Assembly (NCBI RefSeq): GCF_029852145.1
Contig: NC_079973.1
Coordinates: 9,940,385-10,004,384, forward strand
Reading direction: 5' to 3'
DNA length: 64,000 nt
From: Microplitis mediator
Taxonomy: Eukaryota; Arthropoda; Insecta; Hymenoptera; Braconidae
In this document: positions 1 through 10,701 of the stretch, one piece after another
Numbering within the stretch: the stretch's first letter is position 1
How the letters are laid out: every line of letters starts with the position of its first letter
Program-made: the position numbers and the translations under genes
The notes under the pieces: model-generated
What the model was told of the DNA's origin: nothing
Database searches by the model: none
The model's input: the letters and a program-made list of their open reading frames with translations, nothing else

Positions 1-963
1 TTTATGATTTAACGTTAACTAGATAAGCAGGACTGATTATTATATCAGAAATATACGCTTGCTGCCTTTTCTTAAACTCTAAACATAGGTTCTAAATAAA
101 ATTTATGCATTAGTCCAGCAGTTAAAGCTTTTTGCCCTAATAAAAACTGCTAAAAGTAGTTTTACATTCATAAGATATTACAGAATATATTTTTTATGAT
201 ACTTATCACTGTTGCGAATAAATATAAGCGAATGCGTGAATTTCGAATGCCTCAAACATAGGGCAGAACAATATAGTGAATTGCAAATCAGAATTTATGC
301 ATACGCTGATGGTTCCCGCGTCATAAACCTTAAATTATCTTGATTTTGACTGGCCACTGACAACAGAACTTGAATTCAATGCAAGTAATAATGAAAAATA
401 TAGTGTGTGGTAGAGGATAAATCGATATGTCTTCGCGTGGTGCCAGCCTACTTTACCTAAGTATAAAATCATTCCTTGTCCCATAATATGCTGTTATTTA
501 ATAAATAGAAACAAAATAACTATACAATTACGTGGGCCTGCACTGAATGAATAGTACTGGGAAAAAGTCCCAGTATTGTATTCCCTTCTGATATTAAGTC
601 GGAAATCTAGTCGGCATAGCTAGAACTGCGCAAATTTCCTGGAAATTCCGAGTCATCGAAAGAAAAAAATTATCGACACATCAATACTTGAAGACAACTA
701 CTTTTAAGTGGCTGATAAAATATAATTCTATTTTAAAGATTTTTAAAAATGGTGGAAAAATGGGTGATAATTCCTGTATATATTTAAATAAAGTTGAAAC
801 ATTCAATGCAAGAAATTAAATGTCCAAAATTTTATTGAAAGCGGATAGTATTACAGGATCAACACAAAATTAATTAAAAAAAAATTTCAAATTGTTACTG
901 GAGTTTTGTATATATGTGAGGAATTAATATGATAAACGTTCAAACAGTTTATTTTTTCAATAT

Positions 964-1979
964 TTATAATCCATTATGAACTGATGGATTTTCCATCATT
1001 GAAGATATATCTTCACTACTAATAGCCATTATTTCATTTATTAAATCAGAATCTCTTTCTTTGACAAATAAGAATTCTCTTCCAAAATTTGTTGTTTGTA
1101 TAAAATAAGAACTATACGGACATTCTTCAAACGTCTTAACCGCATAATGCGTCGTCACAATCGCAAGTGCTTGAAATATATACAACAATCGCAAACGGTC
1201 TTGTTCTTTGCTTATCTCCTCAGGAGTCGATTTCGGATCGTCGATTTTTTTTTTAGATTCAGCAATACATTTTTTTGTGTTGTTGATCTCTCGCAAATGA
1301 AAGCTGAAAGATGTACAGCTTCTTCGCATAGCGGCTATTGGATTTTCCCATTTCCTGAAACAGACCTCAGCACAATTGCATTCTGGTGGATTGTTCTCCT
1401 GAAAGTATTAAAAAAAATATAACATTTATTCATATTAAATATATTATAATTTAAAAATGTTCTCAACTTACCATCGTATGAACTAATGGATTTTTTATCA
1501 TTAAAGATATATCTTCACTACTAATAGCCATTATTTTATCAAATAAATCAGAATGTTCTTCTTTTAATAATAAGAATTCTCTTCCATAATCTGATGATGG
1601 TATAAAATAAGAACAGTGCGGACATTCTTCTAAGTTCTTAACCAAATGATACATCATCTCAATCAGAAATGCTTCAGATTTATAATCCGATTGCAAACAG
1701 TCTTGTGCTTTGCTTATCTCCTCAGGAGTCGATTTCGGATCTTCGATTATTTTTTTAGACTGAGCAATCTTTTTTTCTATTCTGTTGATCATTTACAATG
1801 TTAAACTTGAACGTCTACATCTTGTTTCAACAGCGGCCATTGGATTATCCCCTTCCCTGACACAGAACTCATCAGCACAATTGCATTCTGGTGGAATGTT
1901 CTCCTGAAAGTATTAAAAAAAATATAACATTTATTCATATTAAATATATTATAATTTAAAAATGTTCTCAACTTACCAT
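964..1979 (-). pseudogene. two-module gene, left-arm copy with premature stop
   Basis: This is the mirror copy of the gene at 3561-4576 with the same architecture: ATG-only coding exon 1 (1977-1979), module exon 2 (1472-1903, 432 nt) and module exon 3 (964-1398, 435 nt), joined by introns of about 73 nt. Exon 2 carries TAA at codon 38 (plus positions 1793-1795), where the right-arm copy has an arginine codon. An ATG follows the stop immediately, and the rest of both modules is open and undamaged. The lesion therefore looks recent. The copy may be a pseudogene, or may yield a shortened protein starting at the next ATG. Promoter and splice sites are kept. Function unknown. Confidence 0.7.
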
Positions 1980-2052
1980 TGTTTTAAATCGTTATAAATT
2001 ATATAAAGTCCGGCTTTATAAAATTTTTCGAAGTACTAAAGCTGGCTAACCT
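1980..2052 (-). promoter_or_regulatory. core promoter of the left-arm gene copy
   Basis: A block directly upstream of the ATG is shared with the right arm (3488-3560) and with the decayed third copy (11845-11911). It contains ACTTCGAAAA, a TATAAAGCC element, a second TATATAA element and ATTTATAACGATTTAAAACA running into the start codon. Conservation among three copies suggests a functional core promoter and short leader. The transcription start is not determined. Confidence 0.55.
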
Positions 2053-2283
2053 TTAAATCAACGTTTTAATTTAAAACCACATGCAAAGTCGATACGTAAT
2101 TAATATTAAATTTGTAATTAAATCATACTGTAAATACAATTAATTAGATGATACAAGTTGTATAATATTGAAAGAGTAATTTAAATCAACTGGCGGAACA
2201 AATCGTTGAAACTGTTGCAGATGCAGATGAATTACCAAAATTTAATTTGGCTCAAGTATTTGATACTTTATACTGTATATTGT

Positions 2284-3256
2284 TTCTGTGGGAGCTCTAG
2301 AGAGAGACAAGGTTCCTAGAATAAGGAGGTTGGGTCAACCATTATCCCAATGTTAAATTTTGTCGCTGGTTCCTTTCTAAGAATAAATGCTGGTCTACCA
2401 ATCAGCTTTCCCGAAGCATTTGGATGAATTTTCAATACTCTTCAGAGATTGGATCTGTGCTCTATAGGTAATTGAAAGTAAAAATCAAGCGCGATAGACA
2501 AGAAGCAGCAAATGGTAACATTTTTTTATATAAAATTTGAAAACTAATGCCGCTGATTTATATAAAGAGTGTAGGAAAAATGCTTCAATAGAAAATAATT
2601 ATTATCAAATTTAATTTTGCCAAACTTTGCAATAAACTAAACTAAATTTGTAAAGGAACATGGAACTACTATATGATCGTTCAAAAATTTACAGCAAAAG
2701 AAATTTGTTTTTTTTAACTTCCCGCTAAAAAAATCGACGATTTTCGAAAAATTGGGAAGTTATTGTTTTCACCCCGATTCGCGAAAATCGAAATTTCGAG
2801 ATGTCGACGTTTTGAGGTCCTACACGGAAAGAAAATTCTAGCAAAATTTACGATGTTAATATCGTAATCGTCGACTAGACTTTCATTAGCGTCAATTTTA
2901 AAATATCTTATTTCAAAATTTACTATGTGGGTTATATTTTTTACTATTTAACATCGTAATTTCATCAAAGACTTTTGGATTAAAAATAACTTCAAAAATT
3001 ACAATTTAACATCGTAAAAAAAAAGAAATAAAAATTACAATTCGAAAACTATATTTATTCCTATATTTATCTTTCTATGTACTTTTGAGTAAAATAAATA
3101 TTACAGTGCTGCCTCTGTTATAATACGATGTAAGCTTTAAAAATTACGATATTGTATCGTAATTTTTAAATATTAACTGCGTCCTCCGCAAGAGGCGCTC
3201 TCATGACTTAAGAATGTTTATTCTATGGAGGGTAGAGGTATGTACCTGTACTCCAT
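2284..3256. other. spacer of the inverted repeat, with transposon fragments
   Basis: No gene is visible. Positions 2718-2830 match, inverted, the end of the AACTTCCCGC element at 24019-24791, including the 'GTCGACGTTT..AGGTCCTA' part, so this is a truncated insertion. Positions 2830-3180 hold AT-rich sequence with several inverted occurrences of ACGATGTTAA/ATCGTAAT, probably a second small element. Confidence 0.6.
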
Positions 3257-3487
3257 ACAATATACAGTACAAGGTATCAAATACTTGAGCCATATTAAAT
3301 TTTGGTAATTCATCTGCATTTGCAACAGTTTCAACGATTTGTTCCGCCCGTTGATTTAAATTACTCTTTCAATATTATACAACTTGTATCATCTAATTAA
3401 TTGTATTTACAGTATGATTTAATTACAAATTTAATATTAATTACGTATCGACTTTGCATGTGGTTTTAAATTAAAACGTTGATTTAA

Positions 3488-3560
3488 AGGTTAGCCAGCT
3501 TTAGTACTTCGAAAAATTTTATAAAGCCGGACTTTATATAATTTATAACGATTTAAAACA
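3488..3560 (+). promoter_or_regulatory. core promoter of the intact two-module gene
   Basis: It has the same block as upstream of the left-arm copy and of the third copy: ACTTCGAAAA, then TATAAAGCC, then TTTATATAATTTATAA, then the short leader ending AAAACA before ATG. The two TATA-like elements lie roughly 15-45 bases before the start codon, so the 5' leader must be short or initiation must occur further upstream. Confidence 0.55.
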
Positions 3561-4576
3561 ATGGTAAGTTGAGAACATTTTTAAATTATAATATATTTAA
3601 TATGAATAAATGTTATATTTTTTTTAATACTTTCAGGAGAACATTCCACCAGAATGCAATTGTGCTGATGAGTTCTGTGTCAGGGAAGGGGATAATCCAA
3701 TAGCCGCTGTTGAAATAAAATGTAGACGTTCAAATTTCAAATTGCGAATGATCAACAAAATAGAAAAAAAGATTGCTCAGTCTAAAGAAATAATCGAAGA
3801 TCCGAAATCGACTCCTGAGGAGATAAGCAAAGCACAAGACTGTTTGCAATCGGATTATAAATCTGAAGCATTTCTGATTGCGATGATGTATCGTTTGGTT
3901 AAGAACTTAGAAGAATGTCCGCACTGTTCTTATTTTATACCATCATCAGATTATGGAAGAGAATTCTTATTATTAAAAGAAGAACATTCTGATTTATTTA
4001 ATAAAATAATGGCTATTAGTAGTGAAGATTCATCTTTAATGATAAAAAATCCATTAGTTCATACGATGGTAAGTTGAGAACACTTTTAAATTATAATATA
4101 TTTAATATGAATAAATGTTATATTTTTTTTAATACTTTCAGGAGAACAATCCACCAGAATGCAATTGTGTTGGGTTCTGTTTCAGGAAATGGGATAATCC
4201 AATAGCCGCTATGCGAAGAAGCTGTAGATCTTTAAAATTTTATTTGCGAGAGATCAAAGAAAAAAAAAAATGTATTGCTGAATCTAAAAAAAAAATCGAC
4301 GATCCGAAATCGACTCCTGAGGAGATAAGCAAAGAACAAGACCGTTTGCGATTGTTGTATATATTTCAAGCAATTCCGATTGTGACGACGCATTATGCGG
4401 TTAAGACGTTTGAAGAATGTCCGTATAGTTCTTATTTTATACAAACAACAAATTTTGGAAGAGAATTCTTATTTGTCAAAGAAAGAGATTCTGATTTAAT
4501 AAATGAAATAATGGCTATTAGTAGTGAAGATATGTCTTCTATGATGGAAAATCCATCAGTTCATAATGGATTATAA
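3561..4576 (+). CDS. unrecognised protein of two tandem 144-aa modules
   Basis: The model is exon 1 3561-3563 (ATG only), exon 2 3637-4068 and exon 3 4142-4576, frame kept, 289 residues. I do not recognise the family. Each module starts E-N-x-P-P-E-C-N-C, then a basic helix-rich stretch with DPKSTPEEISK, then EECPxxSYFI, GREFL and IMAISSED. There is no signal peptide or membrane segment, so it is probably a cytoplasmic or nuclear helical protein. Introns 1 and 2 are nearly identical, and both follow ATG (ATG|GTAAGTTGA), so the second module arose by copying one intron-exon unit. If intron 2 is retained, a single-module protein ends two codons later. AATAAA lies about 10 bases after the stop. 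The GREFL region links it to the genes at 9787, 14998 and 16936. Confidence 0.75.
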
Positions 4577-5539
4577 ATATTGAAAAAATAAACTGTTTGA
4601 ACGTTTATCATATTAATTCCTCACAAATATACAAAACTCCAGTAACAATTTGAAATTTTTTATTAATTAATTTTGTGTTGATCCTGTAATACTATCCGCT
4701 TTCAATAAAATTTTGGACATTTAATTTCTTGCATTGAATGTTTCAACTTTATTTAAATATATACAGGAATTATCACCCATTTTTCCACCATTTTTAAAAA
4801 TCGTTAAAATAGAATTATATTTTATCAGCCACTTAAAAGTAGTTGTCTTCGAGTATTGATGTGTCGATAATTTTTTTCTTTCGATGACTCGGAATTTCCA
4901 GGAAATTTGCGCAGTTCTAGCTATGCCGACTAGATTTCCGACTTAATATCAGAAGGGAATACAATACTGGGACTTTTTCCCAGTACTATTCATTCAGTGC
5001 AGGCCCACGTAATTGTATAGGTATTTTGTTTCTATTTATTAAATAACAGCATATTATGGGACAAGGAATGATTTTATACTTAGGTAAAGTAGGCTGGCAC
5101 CACGCGAAGACATATCGATTTGTCCTCTACCACACACTATATTTTTCATTATTACTTGCATTGAATTCAAGTTCTGTTGTCAGTGGCCAGTCAAAATCAA
5201 GATAATTTAAGGTTTATGACGCGGGAACCATCAGCGTATGCATAAATTCTGATTTGCAATTCACTATATTGTTCTGCCCTATGTTTGAGGCATTCGAAAT
5301 TCACGCATTCGCTTATATTTATTCGCAACAGTGATAAGTATCATAAAAAATATATTCTGTAATATCTTATGAATGTAAAACTACTTTTAGCTGTTTTTAT
5401 TAGGGCAAAAAGCTTTAACTGCTGGACTAATGCATAAATTTTATTTAGAATCTAGGTTTAGAGCTTAAGAAAAGGCAGCAAGTGTATATTTCTGATATAA
5501 TAATCAGTCCTGCTTATCTAGTTAACGTTAAATTATAAA

Positions 5540-6047
5540 AGTAAAAATTACAATCTGTCTAAATTAATTTAAAATTAAAGTATTCATTTTTTTTTTTTAT
5601 TCAATCAAAATTTATTATCGAAAAAAATTAAATTATAACAATTGTTAGAGAATGAGTTTCGGTATTAAATTAAAAAAAATTCTAATAGTAAATTTTTAAC
5701 ATAAAAAATAATATAAATCAAGTATTTTAACTATCAATAATATTTCGAACAAATATTATTATGAAATTGATTTAGAAAAAAAAATTACAAAGGAGATTAA
5801 TATAAAATAACTTGAAGTAACAATTTATCATAAATTAAAACATAAGTAGTGAAAAATTTCTATTACTATTTGTTACATAAATCTCAATTCATTTCGTTTC
5901 CCAAAAACTCGAATTACATTCATATTTATATCATAATATGATAAATTGATCTATTAACAATAGTATATATAGTTTTTAAACAAAAAGATTTCTTTTTTTT
6001 CAAATCTTTATAATATTTCATGAATAAGATTTAAATTAACGTTCTGA
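5540..6047. other. AT-rich intergenic sequence, no gene seen
   Basis: Between the right arm and the ankyrin gene I see only A/T-rich sequence. It includes the 3' flank of the minus-strand ankyrin gene. Confidence 0.6.
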
Positions 6048-6962
6048 TCAAATAGAGTTATATTTGCATAATGTATTATTGCAAGTCAGAAAATTGAGCA
6101 CCGTTCTTCCCACATTGTCGAAATCATTAACAACAGCTCCGTTGCTCAAGAGAAGCTTCACCATTTCTATGTCATTATTTTCAACCGCATACATCAATAA
6201 AGTCTTCCCATTGTCATCTTGAGCATAAATACTGGCCCCATATTTTATCAATATTTTCGCGACATTTAAATTTTTAGTCTCAACAGCAAAACTCAACAGT
6301 GTCGGTGGGTAAAAATATCTACTTTGTAAATTACAGTCTTGGTAATGAGAGTTAATATTCGCGCCACGACGCAAAAGCAAGTGAATAATCTCTTCATTTT
6401 CGCATAAAACAGCGATATGAATTGGCTGTATATCGTCCACTGATTTTGAATTGACATCGGCTCCGCTATCTAGCAATACTCTGGCAAAGTCATCATTGGG
6501 AATTTCGCAAGCCAAATGAAGTGCTGTATAACCCGCTTTGTCAGGCAAAGTACATTTCAAATTAACCAACGCTCCTTCTCTCAATAGACACTGAACAATT
6601 GTCAAATGTTGGTGTAAAACAGCAACATGAAGTGCAGTAACACCATTTGATTCTTCGGAATTAACATCGGCACCTCGTTCCAAAAGTAGTTTGACGATTG
6701 ATAAGTTTCCAATTTTTATAGTGTAATGAAGCAACGGATTTAACCGCGGATCAGAAGTTTTGAAAACGTTGGCGTGGTTCGCAAGCAGCAATTTGGCTAT
6801 TTTGAAATGTTTGTACTTTAGAGCTCTTTTCAATGCCGTATACCAGCCAGTTGATGTGATTTGGTCGGATATATTTATTGAATTTATTATATTTCGAAAC
6901 TTTCCAATATTGCCAGTTCGAATAGAAGAAGTGAATAGACTTTTCAAACTATTTGTCGACAT
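6048..6962 (-). CDS. single-exon ankyrin-repeat protein
   Basis: This is an intronless frame of 304 residues. At least seven ankyrin repeats are visible, starting near residues 40, 74, 107, 144, 178, 219 and 252, with motifs such as TALHVAVLHQH, IVKLLLERGADVN and TALHLAC. A partial eighth repeat follows at about 285. There is no signal peptide, membrane segment or extra catalytic domain, and no recognisable C-terminal PRANC or F-box-like tail. Ankyrin repeats bind other proteins, so a cytoplasmic binding role is likely but the partner is unknown. The start has a good context (AACA before ATG). Lack of introns among intron-containing neighbours suggests retroposition or transfer; this is inference. 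The frame is unbroken, so the gene is probably expressed. Confidence 0.85.
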   Translation of the reverse strand: MSTNSLKSLFTSSIRTGNIGKFRNIINSINISDQITSTGWYTALKRALKYKHFKIAKLLLANHANVFKTSDPRLNPLLHYTIKIGNLSIVKLLLERGADVNSEESNGVTALHVAVLHQHLTIVQCLLREGALVNLKCTLPDKAGYTALHLACEIPNDDFARVLLDSGADVNSKSVDDIQPIHIAVLCENEEIIHLLLRRGANINSHYQDCNLQSRYFYPPTLLSFAVETKNLNVAKILIKYGASIYAQDDNGKTLLMYAVENNDIEMVKLLLSNGAVVNDFDNVGRTVLNFLTCNNTLCKYNSI

Positions 6963-8086
6963 TGTTAATTTATTATGGACAAATACACTTTTTACTCAGA
7001 TATATAATTAGTTATATATTTTTTGCCTTGTAAAATTATTTTTCCCAACAAAATAATTACTTAATCGTCACCATGTATATTTTACTCACTATGACGGAGG
7101 TGTAAAATGAAAAATAACGACTCACTTGGAAAATTTATTTGAGGTTAAGATTTATTAATTAGTATACTTCTTATCGTATAGATAATTATGTATTATAGTA
7201 AATTGATTTCTGCGCATTCGATGTACAGTTTTATCAATTTCAAAACAACATGAAGGTTTTGATATTTAAAATTGCCGGGAAAAAATAATTTTGGAAAATT
7301 TCGTAAAATTTTATAGGCAGTTATTATTTAAAAGAAAAAAAAATAATGCGTTAGGAAATTAATTGAAGTTTCCAGCTCGGGAAGTCAAGTTTTCATCCCT
7401 TGCCGCGCAATATACTATTGTAGATGATTTGATTAAAATTATGAGTGTGAAAAAAAAATATTTGTAAAATTAAATTTATTATTGAAGATGACTTTTATCT
7501 AATTAAATTACTGTAAAATTATGTGTCATATGCTGTAAAGTTTGGTCCTATTCACATGCACGAGCGTCCCTTATTGAAAGAATCGATTTAAAAGGATTAA
7601 AAACAAAAAAATTCTAATACTTCTTAATGTTTTTGTTAATGGACTCGAGTCCGTACTCAGTAAAAAACATTTTTTGGCGCAAGAAATATTTAATTGTCTC
7701 AAGAAATTTTTTGTTTATAGTTCATAATGCAAAAAAAAAAGTTCTGACGCCAAGAAATCAGTTTTTTTCTGTGTATAAGAGTCTTAGGTGAAAACTGGTT
7801 GATACTAATTGTTTTAAAAGGCACAATAATGCAATCGTAAAGGTTTTTCAAATTTCCAAATAATTTGAAATAATAATTTATCAAATATTTTAAAGGTAAA
7901 ATTCAAAAAAATTGTGAATCAAATTTTTTTAAGCTCAAAAACACTTATCTCGTAATGCATATGAGTATAAAAATTAAGTAATTACAAATTCGTGGAAAAA
8001 ATCAAGAGAGCTATATGATAATTTTCAATTTTCAAGTATTTATTTTTAAGAGTATTTATCATTAAATTTCAATTATAATGGAGATG
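6963..8086. other. intergenic; repeat fragments only
   Basis: This is the upstream flank of the ankyrin gene. Positions about 7390-7430 contain a fragment of the dispersed repeat seen at 60600-60670 (TTTTCATCCCTTG..CAATATACTATT). Positions about 7645-7775 hold a member of the small element family rich in AAGAAATTTTT and ending in TTTCTGTGT. No gene was found. Confidence 0.5.
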
Positions 8087-8260
8087 TCAGAAGATTTTCG
8101 TTAATGAGTCGTTGTAATTATTATAAGTGTAAGAACTTACCATTTACTAAGTATTTTGGGATTGGTGCTTATGCCGTCGATGTACCCCCATCACGTGGTA
8201 TGGGACATCGTTATAAGTTAGTAGGACTCAAAAAGAACGGAAGAAATTTACCTGGGACAT
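8087..8260. repeat. upstream part of the direct duplication (copy A)
   Basis: These bases match 14696-14869 closely, including ACTTACCATTT..TAAGTATTTTGGGAT and CACGTGGTATGGGACATCGTTA. They are the 5' flank shared by the two duplicated single-module genes. In copy A this flank is cut off from the gene by the element at 8261-9654; in copy B the flank runs straight into the promoter. Confidence 0.85.
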
Positions 8261-9654
8261 CCCAGTAAACACATTTACGTAAATTTGACGTCAGTGTGAC
8301 TTTACGCTAAGTCATCATTTACGTAAGATATAAGTCACGAATGAGTCAGGTGTGACTCATTATTTCCCACTTTTTTACGTAAGATTATGATGTAAAACTA
8401 ATGACGTATACATGACGTCAATGTGATGTCTGTGTGACATTCTATGACGTCAATATGACATATGGGTGATGTCAAAATTATCAATTCAGAAAAAATATTT
8501 TTGAAAAAAAAAAAAAAAAAAATGAAATACCGAAATTTTGATCTGATTATTACCGCCCTAATGTATTGTGAATTCAGAAACAAGATTAGATAACGTTAAA
8601 TAATATAAAAATCCTGGGCGTCTGCTGGGTTCGAACACGGTTCCTCTTGGCTGGTAGTCTTGAACGTTGCTCACCGGTCCACATCACGAGAGTTCAAAGC
8701 TCGTGCTTAATTGATGTATTTAGAGTGAAATGCCGGAAAAGACAATGTTCATAAGTTTTCGTGAAAGATTTTTACAAAATTTAAAAAAACTTTATGAACT
8801 TATATGAATATTTATAGAAACAATATTTTTCGGCCTCGATGATAATTGTTTAAAATTTCATTAAGTTTCATCCAATTTTTTAATTTTTTGTTGTGATGTG
8901 AAATTTGAAAAATCTTATATAAAATTTTGCGAAATATTAAACAATTGCACAAAATCGAATGAAATTTAATCGATTGAAAAATTGCGATACTAAACTTTAT
9001 AATCTTAATATCAAAAGAGTTTAAACTGTCGTTACATTTTCTTTGTCATCCTAAATGATGATTTCGATATATCATTTAAAAAAATAAAATTAATTTTTTT
9101 ATGATGCTAATGTTTCAATCTAAAACGTCTGAATAATCTATTATCGAGTTTATCGATTACTTTGGACCCAAAAATCTACGACGTTTAGTTGTTATTTTTA
9201 CACATTTACAAATTTTTGAAAATTTATTCTATGATTGTTTTATTTTAATAAATAGATGACAAAAACTAAGACTCGGAAATTACATCAGCATTGCGTAAAA
9301 TAATGACTTGTCACTGATGTAAAGATATGATTTAAGAGTGACATCCATATTAGGTATAACCGTGACTTTGCTACTGACATAAATGTATGATTTTAAAATT
9401 ACATCATTATGATATACGATAATGACTTTATTACTACGTAATAATGTGATGTAGATTTTATGTCAAACGTACGTAATACATAAGTCATAACTCTGACGTC
9501 ATACAAGAGTCATGTGTACATCAATATGATGTCACAAGCTTTACATCATATTAAAGTCATGCAGAACGTCAGATTGACATCAAATTTACATCAGATGCCG
9601 TGACATTTCTATGACCTACGTATGACGTCAAAATAAGGTCATGTGTTCACTGGG
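8261..9654. mobile_element. non-autonomous inverted-repeat transposon (CCCAGT ends)
   Basis: The 1.4-kb insertion is absent from the paralogous site at 14869/14870, which defines both ends. The ends are CCCAGTAAACACATTTACGT and, inverted, GTCATGTGTTCACTGGG. The flanking dinucleotide AT occurs on both sides, so a 2-bp target duplication is likely. Subterminal regions are packed with TGACGTCA-like and TTTACGTAA-like motifs. No transposase frame remains. A tRNA-like fragment sits inside at about 8618-8692. Confidence 0.85.
8618..8692 (-). other. tRNA-derived fragment (SINE-like)
   Basis: On the minus strand a Pol III B-box-like GTGTTCGAACCC lies downstream of a D-arm-like stretch and of ACCAGCCAAGAGG. 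The block aligns with 19483-19555. Stems are too degraded for a working tRNA, so I read it as a tRNA-derived repeat carried inside the 8261-9654 element. Confidence 0.45.
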
Positions 9655-9786
9655 ATAGTGTGGTCGACAGTCTAAGCGACATCATTTCAGTTCTCAACTC
9701 TCATTTCTCATACAAATTTGTGCAGATTGAGTGAATATAAACAGGAATATCTAAAAATATTATTGAGTTATCCATCTATTATAAAA

Positions 9787-10701
9787 ATGGTAAGTAAAAT
9801 TTATTAAATCTTCTGCCATCGCACTAAACTTTCAAATATCCCGGTCATGGTACCCCGGAAATCACCCACATGATTTATTCTCATTCAATTTCGTCAAATT
9901 AGTTGAAAAACTATTCTCGTAGACGATAAAAAATCGGGAGTAAATTCGGAATAAATTTTTCGTCTGAATTTACGTCGTTATTTGAAATTTCGGAGTTTAA
10001 GAAATAAATCACGTTCGCAATCAAGTGAACAGAGAGTTTTTGTTAGCGGAGTCAAATTAAACACAGAAAAGAAAAAGATTTTTTGACGCGAAAATTTTTT
10101 TTCTTGCCCCAGCAAATCCTTTTTTACTCCAAGAAATTTTTTTTAGTACTAAGAAAATTTTTGTCTTTAACTCATAGTGCAAAATATTTCTTGCGCTCCG
10201 AAATCCCTTTATTTCTGTGTATGTAAGTTGACCTCACAGTGCGATTGCTCAACTGTTAATTAACATATTTTTTATTTGTGACATAATTAATAAATTTTTG
10301 TTTTTTATAATTAGGCATGCACAGTAACCAATTGCATCTGTGAATCGAGAGACTTTATGGAAAAATTAGATGAAAAAAAAAAGTCAATTCAACTAGGGCT
10401 AAGATTATTGGTACAGTTAAGTGACACCATCCCCGAACTTAATTGGGATTATTTAACTGAAACTGACTACGTCATTAAGATGTTAAATGCAATCGAAAGT
10501 TATGAGGAAGCGCAGGAACTTTATCTAATTCAGGAAAAATCTATCGTCGCTGAAATTAGAAAGATTTTTAACTGCAAAATTATCATGAATATTCTAAAGG
10601 ATAAAGATGGGCAAGAATTTTTGGCTTTAATTGAAAATTATAACAAAGAACTCAACTTGGGATTAAGAAGTAGCGAGAAATTAAATTATATTAAATTTTA
10701 A
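9787..10701 (+). CDS. unrecognised single-module protein, copy A
   Basis: Exon 1 contributes only ATG (9787-9789). A 525-base intron follows, then exon 2 runs 10315-10701, giving 129 residues. The N-terminus is MACTVTNCIC. The rest is helix-rich, with SYEEAQ, VAEIRKIFNC, IIMNIL, GQEFLALIENY and a C-terminal SEKLNYIKF. It has no signal peptide or membrane segment. I do not recognise the family, but the Cys-x-Cys start, the ATG|GTAAGT first exon and the Cys...G(R/Q)EFL helix align with the two-module genes. Copy B (14998-15889) is a direct duplicate. Copy A has seven extra C-terminal-half or loop residues overall, and its promoter region is separated from the ancestral upstream flank by a transposon. 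Function unknown. Confidence 0.75.
10061..10220. mobile_element. small ACACAGAAA element in intron of copy A
   Basis: The ends are ACACAGAAA and TTTCTGTGT, and the body is made of alternating AAGAAATTTT and AAAATTTTCTT strings. The same insertion occurs at the same place in copy B (15270-15428), so it pre-dates the duplication. Relatives lie at about 7645-7775, 31226-31417, 32400-32655, 34150-34830, 41215-41595 and 52100-52300. Confidence 0.65.

Larger units (their letters stand above)
1..2283. repeat. left arm of a large inverted repeat
   Basis: Read on the opposite strand, this stretch matches 3257-5539 almost base for base, with scattered substitutions and a few short indels. The arm holds a complete copy of the two-module gene (964-1979) plus its promoter. 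Its outer 500 bases resemble the dispersed repeat at 60040-60670, for example the shared string around 390-410 reading GAAAAATATAGTGTGTG. The similarity reaches base 1, so the arm may continue beyond the window. The inner boundary is sharp: the arms part near 2283/3257. Confidence 0.95.
3257..5539. repeat. right arm of the large inverted repeat
   Basis: This is the reverse-complement partner of bases 1-2283. It carries the intact copy of the two-module gene. Match to the left arm is lost at about 5540, where unrelated AT-rich sequence begins. The outer part (about 5050-5539) contains the same dispersed-repeat sequence as the left arm, so the repeat was present before the inverted duplication. 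Confidence 0.95.

Noticed and set aside
964..4576. Toxin-antidote style pair formed by the opposed gene copies
   Set aside because: The two copies are near-identical duplicates, not two different proteins, and neither has a toxin-like feature.
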